Notes under the pieces: generated by a model
What the model was told of the DNA's origin: nothing
Seen by the model: the letters and a program-made list of their open reading frames with translations, nothing else
Database searches by the model: none
In this document: positions 1-6,735 of the stretch, one piece after another
Position numbering within the stretch: position 1 is the first letter of the stretch
How the letters are laid out: the number at the start of each line of letters is the position of its first letter
Program-made: the position numbers and the translations under genes
Source: Bacillota bacterium
GTDB taxonomy: Bacteria > Bacillota > UBA4882 > UBA10575
NCBI GenBank assembly: GCA_012521315.1
Contig: JAAYMP010000041.1
Location: forward strand, 1-10,845
Direction of reading: 5' to 3'
DNA length: 10,845 nucleotides

Positions 1-465
1 AGAAAAATCCCCCGTTATACCGGGGGCGCCCTTCTGGTTTTGGTCTTTTACTATATGCTGTATACGGTGGGGGTGATTGGAATTTTCGGTTATGAGCACG
101 GGCGGCACCATGCTTTTCCCGCCTTGGAAGTAGTGCGGGCGATGGAGTATCCTTACCTCCTCCTCGAACAGGCGGGTTTGTTCATGATCATCGTCTGGGA
201 TACCCTTGCCCTGGTGGGGTCGGGTTTTATTTACTATGTGACGGCATTAGGGTCCTCGCAATTCCTGGGGCTTTTTGATTATAAACGGCTGGTCTGGTTC
301 TTGTTTCCGGTCATCTTTTTCCTGAGCCTTTACCCGGAAAATATGGACGAGACACGGCAATTCCTCGAATATGCTTACCATTACGGCTGGATTCCCTTCT
401 TTGGGCTCCCCGTCTTTTACTATCTTTGTGCCTTGATTTTCCGGAAGGGGGAGGACGGGCGATGA
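1..465 (+). CDS. gerAB: GerAB-type spore germination permease, C-terminal part (5' end outside window)
   Basis: The reading frame is open from base 1 and ends in TGA at 463-465, giving the last 154 residues of a protein whose family is usually about 360 residues long. About four hydrophobic segments are visible: around residues 9-30, 60-84, 94-110 and 129-150. The C-terminal layout, with a PENMDE loop before the last helix and a short basic tail (FRKGEDGR), fits GerAB/spore permease proteins of the APC-like transporter superfamily. These sit in the spore inner membrane as the germinant-sensing or transport subunit of Ger receptors. The next gene is a GerAC-type lipoprotein whose ATG overlaps this stop (ATGA at 462-465), the usual gerAB-gerAC arrangement, so the two are translationally coupled. 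The TTG at 40 is internal, not a start. Substrate cannot be inferred. Family assignment comes from my recognition of the family plus context. Confidence 0.88.
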   Translation, partial: RKIPRYTGGALLVLVFYYMLYTVGVIGIFGYEHGRHHAFPALEVVRAMEYPYLLLEQAGLFMIIVWDTLALVGSGFIYYVTALGSSQFLGLFDYKRLVWFLFPVIFFLSLYPENMDETRQFLEYAYHYGWIPFFGLPVFYYLCALIFRKGEDGR

Positions 466-1118
466 AAGGAAAGGCGCTGCTCTTCGCGCTCCTCCCTTTG
501 CTGTTGATGGGGTGCTGGGACATTGAGGACCTCAACGACCGGCTACTTGTTTTAGCCGCCGGGGTGGACCAAGTGGAAGGAGGGCGGCTCCGCTTATCGT
601 TGCAGGTCCCGATCGTGGAGGAATTATTGCCGAGCTTCGGGAGCCCGCAGGTGAGCGAGGAGCCATTTGCGGTCTTGACGGGTGAAGGGGAGAGTGTCTT
701 TGCGGCGGTGCCGACTCTCCAGAGCAAAGTCCAGTGGACGCTTTTTTTCGGCCAGCTTAAAGCGGTCCTTATTGCCGAAGAGTTGGCCGCGGCCGGCCTG
801 AAAAGCAGCATCGATAGCTTCTGGCGGCACCCGGGGGTTCCGCCCCAAGCCCATGTCTTCCTGGTCAAGGGCGAGGCGGTGACCATGTTGAAACACGTTC
901 TATGGCATAAAGGCGTTCCGGCGAGCAGCTTGGTCACTTTCTTTCATGTTAAAGGAAAGCGGGACCAGTCTTTTGAACAACATTTATGGAGATTGGTACG
1001 CAATCTTTACCTGTCAACGCAGGACGCTTTTCTGCCGATTTTGGCCAATGGGATACTCCTTTCTTTTGATTTGCGCTCGCTTTTCTGTAATTTAATCTAT
1101 TGTTGCTATTCGTTGTAA
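462..1118 (+). CDS. gerAC: GerAC-type spore germination lipoprotein, truncated (probable pseudogene)
   Basis: The ATG at 462 overlaps the gerAB stop and begins a lipoprotein signal peptide: KGK, a hydrophobic stretch, then lipobox LLMGC with Cys18. The mature start, CWDIEDLNDR, is the hallmark of Ger(x)C proteins, and the N-terminal domain continues recognisably to DAFLPIL around residue 194 (about base 1045). Family members are usually 360-400 residues, but this ORF stops after 218. Its last roughly 22 residues (GILLSFDLRSL onward) are Cys- and Leu-rich and unlike the family. The whole C-terminal GerAC domain is missing, and I see no continuation in the other two forward frames before the next gene at 1275. 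GerAC lipoproteins normally sit on the outer face of the spore inner membrane with the A and B subunits. This copy is probably non-functional. I prefer 462 to the earlier in-frame start at 426, which would lie upstream of the signal peptide. Confidence 0.85.
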   Translation: MKGKALLFALLPLLLMGCWDIEDLNDRLLVLAAGVDQVEGGRLRLSLQVPIVEELLPSFGSPQVSEEPFAVLTGEGESVFAAVPTLQSKVQWTLFFGQLKAVLIAEELAAAGLKSSIDSFWRHPGVPPQAHVFLVKGEAVTMLKHVLWHKGVPASSLVTFFHVKGKRDQSFEQHLWRLVRNLYLSTQDAFLPILANGILLSFDLRSLFCNLIYCCYSL

Positions 1119-1120
1119 AG

Positions 1121-1215
1121 AAAAAATTTCCTGCACTTGAAGGGCTTAGGATGTTTTGGCGAAATGGCGAAACGCTTTCCATTTAATCCTTGCAGGAAAA
1201 CGCGGTTTTACCCGG
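1121..1215 (+). other. Putative structured non-coding element with inverted repeat
   Basis: A perfect 9-bp inverted repeat, TTTCCTGCA (1127-1135) and TGCAGGAAA (1191-1199), encloses this interval. The helix can continue inward as AGGAT (1148-1152) with ATCCT (1186-1190) if a 12-nt one-sided bulge is allowed. The apical part holds two copies of GGCGAAA (1158-1164 and 1166-1172) and a small GCG-AAA-CGC hairpin. A second short dyad, AAAAC-GCG-GTTTT, follows at about 1197-1209. It lies directly after the point where gerAC loses homology. It could be a small RNA fold, a miniature element remnant or chance. There is no T-tract, so it is not a standard terminator. Confidence 0.35.
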
Positions 1216-1274
1216 TAATCCTTCTAAGGGAAACGGAGCTTGCCGTCCGTTCGCCTAGTAAGGGGGGATAAATT

Positions 1275-1988
1275 GTGCATTCCAGTCTGAAAGTGGGTTT
1301 GGTCCTGGGGGTATCATTGATTATTGCGGCCGCTATTTTTGGTTCCTATTTTTATCAGGCCCAAAGTCCCGGGCAGACCATCAGTGTGGTGGGGGCGGCC
1401 TCCAAGGACTTTGAGGCGGACCAGGTGAAATGGACGCTCAATATCGAAGAGGAAGTTTCGGGAAATGACCTGACGGCCGGTTACGTAAAACTCCAGACGA
1501 TCCGGGAAAAGATCTTTGCTCTGCTTGCCAAAAAAGGGATTGGGCGGGATCGGATCACCCTGAAACCGGCCTACGTGTATAAGGAGTATGATTACAACAA
1601 CAACACCCGGGTTTTCCGGGGTTACCAATTCCAACAGACGATCTACGTCATCACCGACCAGGTGGATGCGGTTGAAGCCCTGGCCTTCAATCCGGTGGAA
1701 CTGCTGGATGGGGGGACAATCAACTCGACTTTGGAATACTTCTATACCGGCATCGATGAACTCAAAAAGGAACTGGTAGGAGAAGCGACCCGGAATGCCC
1801 GGGAACGGGCGGAGAAGATGGTGGAACAGACTGATGTGAAGGTCGGGAAGATCGTGTCCGTCAGTTCCGGCGTGTTTCAGATCACCGAACCCAATTCAAC
1901 CAGGGTTGAAGCGGCCGGGATCCATGATACTTCGACTCGCCGGCAACAGATCCGGGTGACGGCCCATGTTAAGTTTCGTCTGAAATGA
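1275..1988 (+). CDS. SIMPL/DUF541 domain protein, membrane-anchored
   Basis: This 237-residue protein starts with GTG at 1275, placed by the AGGGGGGA ribosome binding site at 1261-1268. Residues about 7-27 form one hydrophobic segment (VGLVLGVSLIIAAAIFGSYF) that looks like an uncleaved signal anchor, so the rest probably faces outside the cytoplasmic membrane. The remainder matches the SIMPL (DUF541, COG2859-like) layout: an ISVVGAASKDFEADQVKW strand near residues 36-53, a central segment with YQFQQTIYVITDQVD, and a C-terminal half with EATRNARERAEKMVEQ near residues 170-185, ending in an alternating RQQIRVTAHVKFRL strand. The biochemical function of this family is not well defined; some members are linked to outer-surface or stress roles. 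It appears to be a single-gene unit with a terminator just downstream. No recognisable catalytic motif is visible. Confidence 0.85.
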   Translation: MHSSLKVGLVLGVSLIIAAAIFGSYFYQAQSPGQTISVVGAASKDFEADQVKWTLNIEEEVSGNDLTAGYVKLQTIREKIFALLAKKGIGRDRITLKPAYVYKEYDYNNNTRVFRGYQFQQTIYVITDQVDAVEALAFNPVELLDGGTINSTLEYFYTGIDELKKELVGEATRNARERAEKMVEQTDVKVGKIVSVSSGVFQITEPNSTRVEAAGIHDTSTRRQQIRVTAHVKFRLK

Positions 1989-2040
1989 AATGAACCACTA
2001 TGAAACAGGCCGGCCTTTCTTGTTTACAATTTTGACGAAC

Positions 2041-2081
2041 AGACCCGGGGTTTAAATCTGTAAAGCCCCGGGTCTTGTTTT
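2041..2081 (+). terminator. Rho-independent terminator after the SIMPL gene
   Basis: A perfect 10-bp stem pairs AGACCCGGGG (2041-2050) with CCCCGGGTCT (2066-2075). The loop can be tightened by U-A and G-U pairs, and a T-rich tail (TGTTTT) follows. It lies about 50 bases after the SIMPL stop codon and about 135 bases before the phosphoglucomutase start, so it separates the two transcription units. Confidence 0.85.
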
Positions 2082-2216
2082 GGCCGGCTTTTTCGGACGA
2101 GTGGATTTCGCTAGCAGGAATCATTTGACTGGCCAAGAAATAATTTTCGATCAGTGAGCAAAATGGAAATACTACACCTGTCTGTCTGGGGGAGTAGTTT
2201 TTAAGGAGGCGCGCGC

Positions 2217-3863
2217 ATGGCGGAACGATCGATCCATCCTTTGGCGGGGCAGCCGGCCCGGCCGGAGGACCTTTATACCAGGGAACAGATTACGGACTGG
2301 TATATGAAGCCCGACCGCCCGTTGCAACCCATTAAAAACGGAACGTCCGGGCACCGCGGGCATACGGGGGCGGGGTTCTCCCGGTTTCACGTGGCGGCCA
2401 TGACCCAAGCGCTGGTGGATCTCCGGCGCGAGCGGGGGACGTTTGGACCGGTCCTCCCGGAAGAGCTAAAGGACAAACCGCTCGGCCCGGTGGTGGTGGG
2501 GAAGGATGTCCGTTTTGCTTCGGATCTGGCCCAGCAAACGGCGGTGGAGGTTTTTGCCGGGAACGGGATGAAAGTCTTGCTCCACCGGGGCGGGCGGAGC
2601 ACCCCGACTCCCGTCATCTCCCACGCGATCCTGACCTGGGTGGCCCGGGGCGAGAAGGTGGAAGGGGTCATCATCACCGCTTCCCATAACCCTCCGGAGG
2701 ATGCGGGGTATAAGAGTAACGGCTTGGACGGCGGGCCCAATACCAGGACCGCGCCCATTGATGAAAAAGGCAACTACTACCTCGAGCATCCCGACGAGAT
2801 CAAAAGCCTGCCCTATCAAACGGCGGTGGAAAAGGGACTGGTCGAGGAGATCGACCTGATCACCCCCTACGTCCGGGATCTGGGGGACGTGGTTGATATG
2901 GAACTGATTAAAAAGGAGCGTTTTGCCGTTACCCCCCTGGGCGGATCGGCCCATGGCTATTACGAAGCGGTCAACGCAATGTACGGGACCCGGATCGAAG
3001 TAGTCCTGGCGGAGCCGGATCCCACTTCTTCCCACCGGACCTACGACTGGGACGGCAAGCTCCGCGGGGACCCCTCCTCCCCCTATGTGATGATGGCGGT
3101 GCGGGGGATCCGGGAAAAACTGCAGGTCCCCTTGGTCGGGGCCAATGACAATGACGCGGACCGGTTCGGAGGCGAGGACGGGACCGGGATCCTGACCCCC
3201 AACCATGTGCTCTGTGTCCTCTTCGACTATTTGGCCGCCCACCGGAACTTTCCGGCGGCGATGGGGGTCGGGCGGACCATTGGTACGACGCATCTGCTGG
3301 ACCGGATTGCGGCCCGTTACGGCCGTCCGGCCTATGAGGTCAATGTTGGCTTTAAACACTATGTGGCGGGGTTGCGGGCCGGTAAATACGTCTTGGCCGG
3401 TGAGGAGAGCGCCGGGGTTTCCTTCCCGCGTCGGGACGGCCGCCCCTGGGTGACGGAGAAGGACGGGATCGCCGCGGTCCTCTTGATGATGGAAGTCATC
3501 GCCGCCACCGGCAAAGATATTGGCACCCTCTACCGGGAACTGGAGAAGGAGTACGGCCCTTACCGGTATGAGCGGGAGGACCAGCCGGCCCGGCCGGAGC
3601 AGAAAGCGCGGTTAACGCAACTGGCGGCCGACCCGAACCAGGTAAAAGCGCTGCTTTACGGGAAGAAAGTGGCGGGACGGACGATCGAGCGCCTGGTGAT
3701 CGGGGATGGCATTAAAGTGGTTTTAACCGGCGGCGTCTGGGTTTTGAAACGGGCCTCCGGCACCGAGAATATCATCAAGGATTACCGCGAGGAACCGGGC
3801 GAATCCCTGGAGACGGCGCGCCAAGCCTCGGCGGAGATCGACGCATATTTAGGGCTGGATTAG
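2217..3863 (+). CDS. pgm: Phosphoglucomutase, alpha-D-glucose phosphate-specific
   Basis: This is a full-length 548-residue member of the alpha-D-phosphohexomutase superfamily, close in length to the Pgm type of Escherichia coli (about 546). It interconverts glucose 1-phosphate and glucose 6-phosphate in the cytoplasm, linking glycolysis to glycogen, UDP-glucose and envelope sugar synthesis. All family motifs are present in order: the N-terminal NGTSGHRG (41-48), the phosphoserine loop TASHNP (154-159, catalytic Ser156), the metal-binding DNDADR (311-316), the sugar-specificity loop GEESAG (395-400), and the C-terminal phosphate-binding RASGTEN (512-518). The ATG at 2217 is fixed by AAGGAGG at 2203-2209, seven bases upstream. 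The gene stands alone between a terminator at 2041 and an intergenic gap after 3863. No truncation or missing key residue is seen. The symbol is given for the subfamily match; other organisms use other names for isofunctional enzymes. Confidence 0.97.
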   Translation: MAERSIHPLAGQPARPEDLYTREQITDWYMKPDRPLQPIKNGTSGHRGHTGAGFSRFHVAAMTQALVDLRRERGTFGPVLPEELKDKPLGPVVVGKDVRFASDLAQQTAVEVFAGNGMKVLLHRGGRSTPTPVISHAILTWVARGEKVEGVIITASHNPPEDAGYKSNGLDGGPNTRTAPIDEKGNYYLEHPDEIKSLPYQTAVEKGLVEEIDLITPYVRDLGDVVDMELIKKERFAVTPLGGSAHGYYEAVNAMYGTRIEVVLAEPDPTSSHRTYDWDGKLRGDPSSPYVMMAVRGIREKLQVPLVGANDNDADRFGGEDGTGILTPNHVLCVLFDYLAAHRNFPAAMGVGRTIGTTHLLDRIAARYGRPAYEVNVGFKHYVAGLRAGKYVLAGEESAGVSFPRRDGRPWVTEKDGIAAVLLMMEVIAATGKDIGTLYRELEKEYGPYRYEREDQPARPEQKARLTQLAADPNQVKALLYGKKVAGRTIERLVIGDGIKVVLTGGVWVLKRASGTENIIKDYREEPGESLETARQASAEIDAYLGLD

Positions 3864-3906
3864 TACTTTAATCGCGAGGGAAGATTTTGGTTGCCGTAGC
3901 TATAAG

Positions 3907-3933
3907 TTGCCATCGGCTTAAATATAATATAAA
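3907..3933 (+). promoter_or_regulatory. Possible sigma-A-like promoter upstream of the macro-domain gene
   Basis: The interval between pgm and the macro-domain gene turns AT-rich. TTGCCA at 3907-3912 stands 15 bases before TATAAA at 3928-3933, and an overlapping TATAAT lies at 3923-3928. Spacing is short for the first pairing, and the second has no good -35 partner. This is the best candidate in the gap, but support is weak. Confidence 0.3.
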
Positions 3934-4032
3934 ATTAAAGGGTTAAACCAACACCGCTTTTTTACCTTCCCGGTTGTTTGTTTGGGGTCGAAGGTCCATG
4001 CCGGACTGGGCAAGATCAAGGGGGGAACAAGG

Positions 4033-4587
4033 ATGGCAAAGCTACGCAATGACGAACGGGTGGAGGTTATCCACGGCGACATTACCAAAGTCGAAGTCGA
4101 CGCCATTGTCAACGCCGCCAACAGCAGCCTCTTGGGGGGCGGCGGAGTGGACGGGGCGATCCACCGGGCGGGTGGACCGGCAATCCTGGCCGAATGCCAA
4201 AAGATCCGGGAGAAGCAAGGGGGTTGTCCCACCGGGGAAGCGGTGATCACCACGGCGGGACGGTTGCCGGCGAAATATGTGATCCACACCGTGGGACCGG
4301 TCTGGCGCGGCGGAGAAAAGGATGAATCACGGCTGCTGGCCAATTGCTACCGGAACAGCCTGGCGCTGGCGGTGCAGAACGCGGTGAAGACCATCGCCTT
4401 TCCCAACATCAGTACCGGCGTTTACCGCTTTCCGAAGGAACTGGCCGCCGAAATTGCCCTCCAGACCGTGGCTGCTTTCTTGCAGGAGAATCAACAGATT
4501 AAAAAGGTTTACTTTGTCTGCTTCGACCGGGAGAATTATGAACTGTATCTAACGAAAATTGACGAGCTCAACGCGCATGCGGGGTAA
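4033..4587 (+). CDS. Macro-domain protein, probable O-acetyl-ADP-ribose deacetylase / ADP-ribose hydrolase
   Basis: This 184-residue protein is essentially one macro domain, the usual length for YmdB-like stand-alone proteins. Visible landmarks are GDIT (15-18), the NAANSSLLGGGGVDGAIHRA segment (27-46) containing the ligand-contacting Asn residues and the GVDGAIH loop with Asp40, GEAVITTAGRLPAKYVIHTVGP (68-89), and the phosphate-binding loop ISTGVYRFP (126-134) with Tyr131. Members of this family bind ADP-ribose and many hydrolyse O-acetyl-ADP-ribose or remove ADP-ribose from proteins; activity here is inferred from the motifs. I chose ATG 4033, with AAGGGGGG at 4019-4026 seven bases before it. 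An in-frame TTG at 3982 would add 17 residues that do not fit the family and has no ribosome binding site. Neither neighbour indicates a specific partner: pgm lies upstream and a cupin follows after a 94-base gap. Confidence 0.93.
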   Translation: MAKLRNDERVEVIHGDITKVEVDAIVNAANSSLLGGGGVDGAIHRAGGPAILAECQKIREKQGGCPTGEAVITTAGRLPAKYVIHTVGPVWRGGEKDESRLLANCYRNSLALAVQNAVKTIAFPNISTGVYRFPKELAAEIALQTVAAFLQENQQIKKVYFVCFDRENYELYLTKIDELNAHAG

Positions 4588-4681
4588 GCGACGGCTGGGA
4601 ATCGGGTTTCTGTTTTAGGAAGAGTTTTTTCGGTTTCTATGCAAAGCATTCATTAAATAACGAGCAAAAGGAGGACCACTA

Positions 4682-5032
4682 ATGATTCGGCGCAGTAATG
4701 AAAGGACAGTCACGTTTAAAGAAAAACTTTTTCAAGGTGAAGGTGGGGTCACCATCCGGAACCTGCTCAACGGCCCGGAGGAGATGTACGGGAAAGGGCG
4801 GGTCTTTGCCCACAATACGTTGGCGCCCGGATGTTCCATTGGGTATCATGTCCACCAAAACGAGGGCGAAGCCTATTATATTCTCAGCGGGACCGGTGAG
4901 TTTAACGATAACGAGACCATTGCCACCGTGACGGCGGGCGATCTGACCTTTACAGGGGCCGGGGAAGGACATGCCCTGAAGAACATTGGTTCTGAACCTT
5001 TAGAGTTTATCGCGTTGATTATCTTCCAATAA
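4682..5032 (+). CDS. Small cupin-fold protein
   Basis: This 116-residue protein is a single beta-barrel cupin (Cupin_2 type). Cupin motif 1 is complete: GYHVHQNEGEAYYILSG (54-70) supplies His56, His58 and Glu63 with the usual spacing to Gly70. Motif 2 is GDLTFTGAGEGHALKNIG (86-103) with His97 and Asn101, lacking the usual Pro but keeping the metal-ligand His. The four putative metal ligands are therefore present and a metal-dependent role is plausible, but substrate cannot be deduced; such proteins include isomerases, dioxygenases and sugar- or ligand-binding regulators. ATG 4682 is fixed by AAAGGAGG at 4667-4674, spacer seven. It is in the same direction as the macro-domain gene 94 bases upstream, with no terminator seen between them, so co-transcription is possible. 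No hydrophobic signal is present, so it should be cytoplasmic. Confidence 0.92.
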   Translation: MIRRSNERTVTFKEKLFQGEGGVTIRNLLNGPEEMYGKGRVFAHNTLAPGCSIGYHVHQNEGEAYYILSGTGEFNDNETIATVTAGDLTFTGAGEGHALKNIGSEPLEFIALIIFQ

Positions 5033-5121
5033 CATCGAGACATACCCACTGATCTTAAGTTCGTTAGCAGGAAAGACAAATATAAAGTTTAATACTATAC
5101 TTATTAAATATGTCAATTTTT

Positions 5122-5218
5122 AACTTTTTCATTATAAGCTCCCTCCTTAATGGTAGACGTAAATACACTACCATGTTTTATATATTAAGTTAAAGGAGGT
5201 GTTAATAATGAAAAAGTT
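5122..5218 (+). promoter_or_regulatory. Inverted-repeat leader able to sequester the RBS and start codon
   Basis: Three nested complementary pairs flank one loop. The outer arms are perfect 14-mers, 5122-5135 against 5205-5218, the latter containing the ATG at 5208. The middle pair is CCTCCTT (5142-5148) against the ribosome binding site AAGGAGG (5193-5199). The inner pair is ATGGTAG (5150-5156) against CTACCAT (5168-5174). If all form in RNA, both the ribosome binding site and the start codon of the downstream lipoprotein are paired. A possible promoter, AAGACA (5073-5078) and TATACT (5096-5101) with 17-base spacing, lies just upstream and would include the whole fold in the transcript. Function is inferred. 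Confidence 0.5.
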
Positions 5219-5414
5219 TCTTTTACTATGTTTATCTTTTCTTTTGTTATTGTTTGTGACTGGCTGTGGACCCAAAAAAGAATTACGGCTTAAAGTCCAA
5301 ATCGTAGGCGAAGGCTATCTTCTTACCGAACCTAATAAATCCGGATATAGGAAAGGGGAAGAAGTTAAAATTACGGCAGTTCCTCATGATGGTTATGTTT
5401 TTTCCAAATTATAA
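5208..5414 (+). pseudogene. Repeat-domain lipoprotein, N-terminal fragment before a frameshift
   Basis: The frame opens at ATG 5208, seven to eight bases after AAAGGAGG (5192-5199). An in-frame GTG at 5199 overlaps that binding site and is unlikely. MKKFLLLCLSFLLLLFVTGC is a classic lipoprotein signal peptide with lipobox VTGC and Cys20, so the product would be exported and lipid-anchored. After it begins the first of several InlB-B-like repeats (GEGYLLTEPNKSGYRKGEEV, then ITAVPHDGYVF). The frame stops at TAA 5412-5414, midway through that repeat. The rest of the repeat (PNYKINGMVVNVNPATI onward) is in the +1 frame, with the shift placed at or near the T6 run 5398-5403. Removing one T joins both parts into a continuous protein of about 504 residues. 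This is therefore the 5' part of one gene ending at 6723, disrupted by mutation, sequencing error or a switchable tract. Confidence 0.85.
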
Positions 5415-6153
5415 GATTAATGGGATGGTCGTTAATGTTAATCCAGCAACGATCCAGATCCTTGAAGATACAAAACTTGAAGTCGTATTTATCAATATAG
5501 CTGATTGTTATTCTCTTTCCGTAGATATATCTGGTGAAGGATCAGTTACGAAAAATCCTGATAAAGATTATTATGTTAAAGGTGAGGCTGTAACTATTTT
5601 TGCAGTTCCCAAACCGGGTTGGTACTTTGACCATTGGGAGGGGGACGCCGCTGGCAGTAGCACAAGTAAAACTTTTACGATGGATTCAGATAAATATGTA
5701 AAAGCTGTCTTTAAAACTCCTCTTTATTATTATGTTTTAACTCGTTTTACAGAAGGCCGGGGACATATTACAAAGGAGCCTTCTAAACCTTATTACACTT
5801 CGGAAGAAACAGTAACGATAAGGGCAATTCCCGAACCAGGGTGGTACTTTGACCATTGGGAGGGGGATATTTCCGGGACAGAGGCAACTGTTTCATTGAG
5901 ACTTCAAAAAGACACTACGGTTATTGCAGTATTCAAAGAATGCACTTACACCATAAACGTTAATATTATCGGGGGAGGAACCGTAACTTTAGCGCCGGAG
6001 AAAGATTATTACCGCTATGGAGATGTGGTAGCTGTTTCGGCAAATCCGGCTCCGGGATGGTTATTTGATTCATGGAGTGGCTCTCTCTCCGGGAGTAATT
6101 TATCTCATCTTATAACGGTAAATCAGGATATGAACATTACAGCTAAATTCAAA
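5289..6153 (+). repeat. Tandem protein-coding repeats, about 70-74 codons each, four copies
   Basis: Copies lie at about 5289-5496 (interrupted by the frameshift), 5509-5715, 5728-5940 and 5947-6153. Copies 2 and 3 share a perfect 26-nt stretch (5620-5645 and 5842-5867, 222 bases apart) encoding WYFDHWEG and the first part of the next codon. Copy 4 has the related WLFDSWSG. Other parts of the copies have diverged, so they are repeats mainly at protein level. Confidence 0.8.
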
Positions 6154-6723
6154 GATAAAGTTCAGATCAGCTTTAATAAATCTGCGACTGACCACCATGT
6201 TTGGGCTGATTATCTGACAAGTATAAATGTGGGAAGCGACCTTGTTATTAACTTGGGCTGGTATTATATACAGAATGGTCAAACTTACTATTTAAAAGTG
6301 GACAATGTTTCAATATCACCTTACAATGGCTACAGTAGCTACAGTTTATCACCCGTTTCTCTTGATAATGGATACGCGACCCAAACTATTACAATCGAAA
6401 ACGTTCAAACTGAGTTAAATATTAATGTTGTAATCGGTGAATATGTTAAAGTCAATACAATTGCTTATCGTGCAGACGGTACTGTCTTTCCTTCTTCTTT
6501 TCTTAAAATTACTCAATCTCCTGCTCCTTCTTATACCGTCTATGAGACAAGCGGGTTGTATAAAAAAGGGGAAAGAGTAACATTTTCCGCCCCGCCTTAC
6601 ACACAAGCGCACGTGTTTCATTATTGGCGTTGGGAAGGAGATTCAATATGGACTAGTAACAATCCTGTTACTTATACGATTAATAAATCTGGCACGCTTG
6701 GAGCGTATTATGATGAATTGTAG
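5386..6723 (+). pseudogene. Repeat-domain lipoprotein, main part after the frameshift (InlB-B/Flg_new_2-like repeats)
   Basis: This frame carries the rest of the lipoprotein that starts at 5208. Its apparent start at 5386 has no ribosome binding site and overlaps the fragment before it, so it is not an independent gene. It contains three clear repeats of about 70-74 residues, each with a Gly-rich opening (ISGEGSVTKNPDKDYY and similar), a PxPGWxFDxWxG core and a final VFK/KFK strand. This is the pattern of divergent InlB B-repeat (Flg_new_2-type) domains common in exported and cell-surface proteins. Residues from about base 6157 onward form a less familiar beta-rich region, with a diverged fifth copy near the C-terminus (YKKGERVTF, HVFHYWRWEGDS). 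No enzyme motif, LPXTG signal or surface-layer anchor is visible, so the N-terminal lipid would be the only anchor. The gene is distinctly AT-rich beside its neighbours and has its own terminator, suggesting acquisition. Its role is unknown; adhesion or envelope association is inference. Confidence 0.82.
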
Positions 6724-6735
6724 GGATGTTGCATG

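Noticed and set aside
1158..1172. Two GGCGAAA copies as the start of a CRISPR or tandem repeat array
   Set aside because: Only two 7-base copies one base apart, with no spacers or further units.
2125..2153. TTGACT at 2125 as -35 of a pgm promoter
   Set aside because: At 16-18 bases downstream there is no acceptable -10 hexamer, so I could not support a promoter call.
2466..3359. Long open frame on the minus strand (297 codons) inside pgm
   Set aside because: It lies entirely opposite the phosphoglucomutase, whose motifs are complete. The translation is rich in His, Pro, Gly and Arg as expected from antisense of GC-rich codons, and it resembles no family.
3982..4032. Upstream TTG start for the macro-domain protein
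   Set aside because: It adds 17 residues outside the domain and has no ribosome binding site, whereas ATG 4033 has AAGGGGGG at proper spacing.
4033..5032. Macro-domain plus cupin genes as an ADP-ribosylation defence or toxin-antitoxin pair
   Set aside because: No ADP-ribosyltransferase or toxin-like gene is adjacent, the cupin has no known link to macro domains, and a 94-base gap with separate strong ribosome binding sites gives no sign of a dedicated pair.
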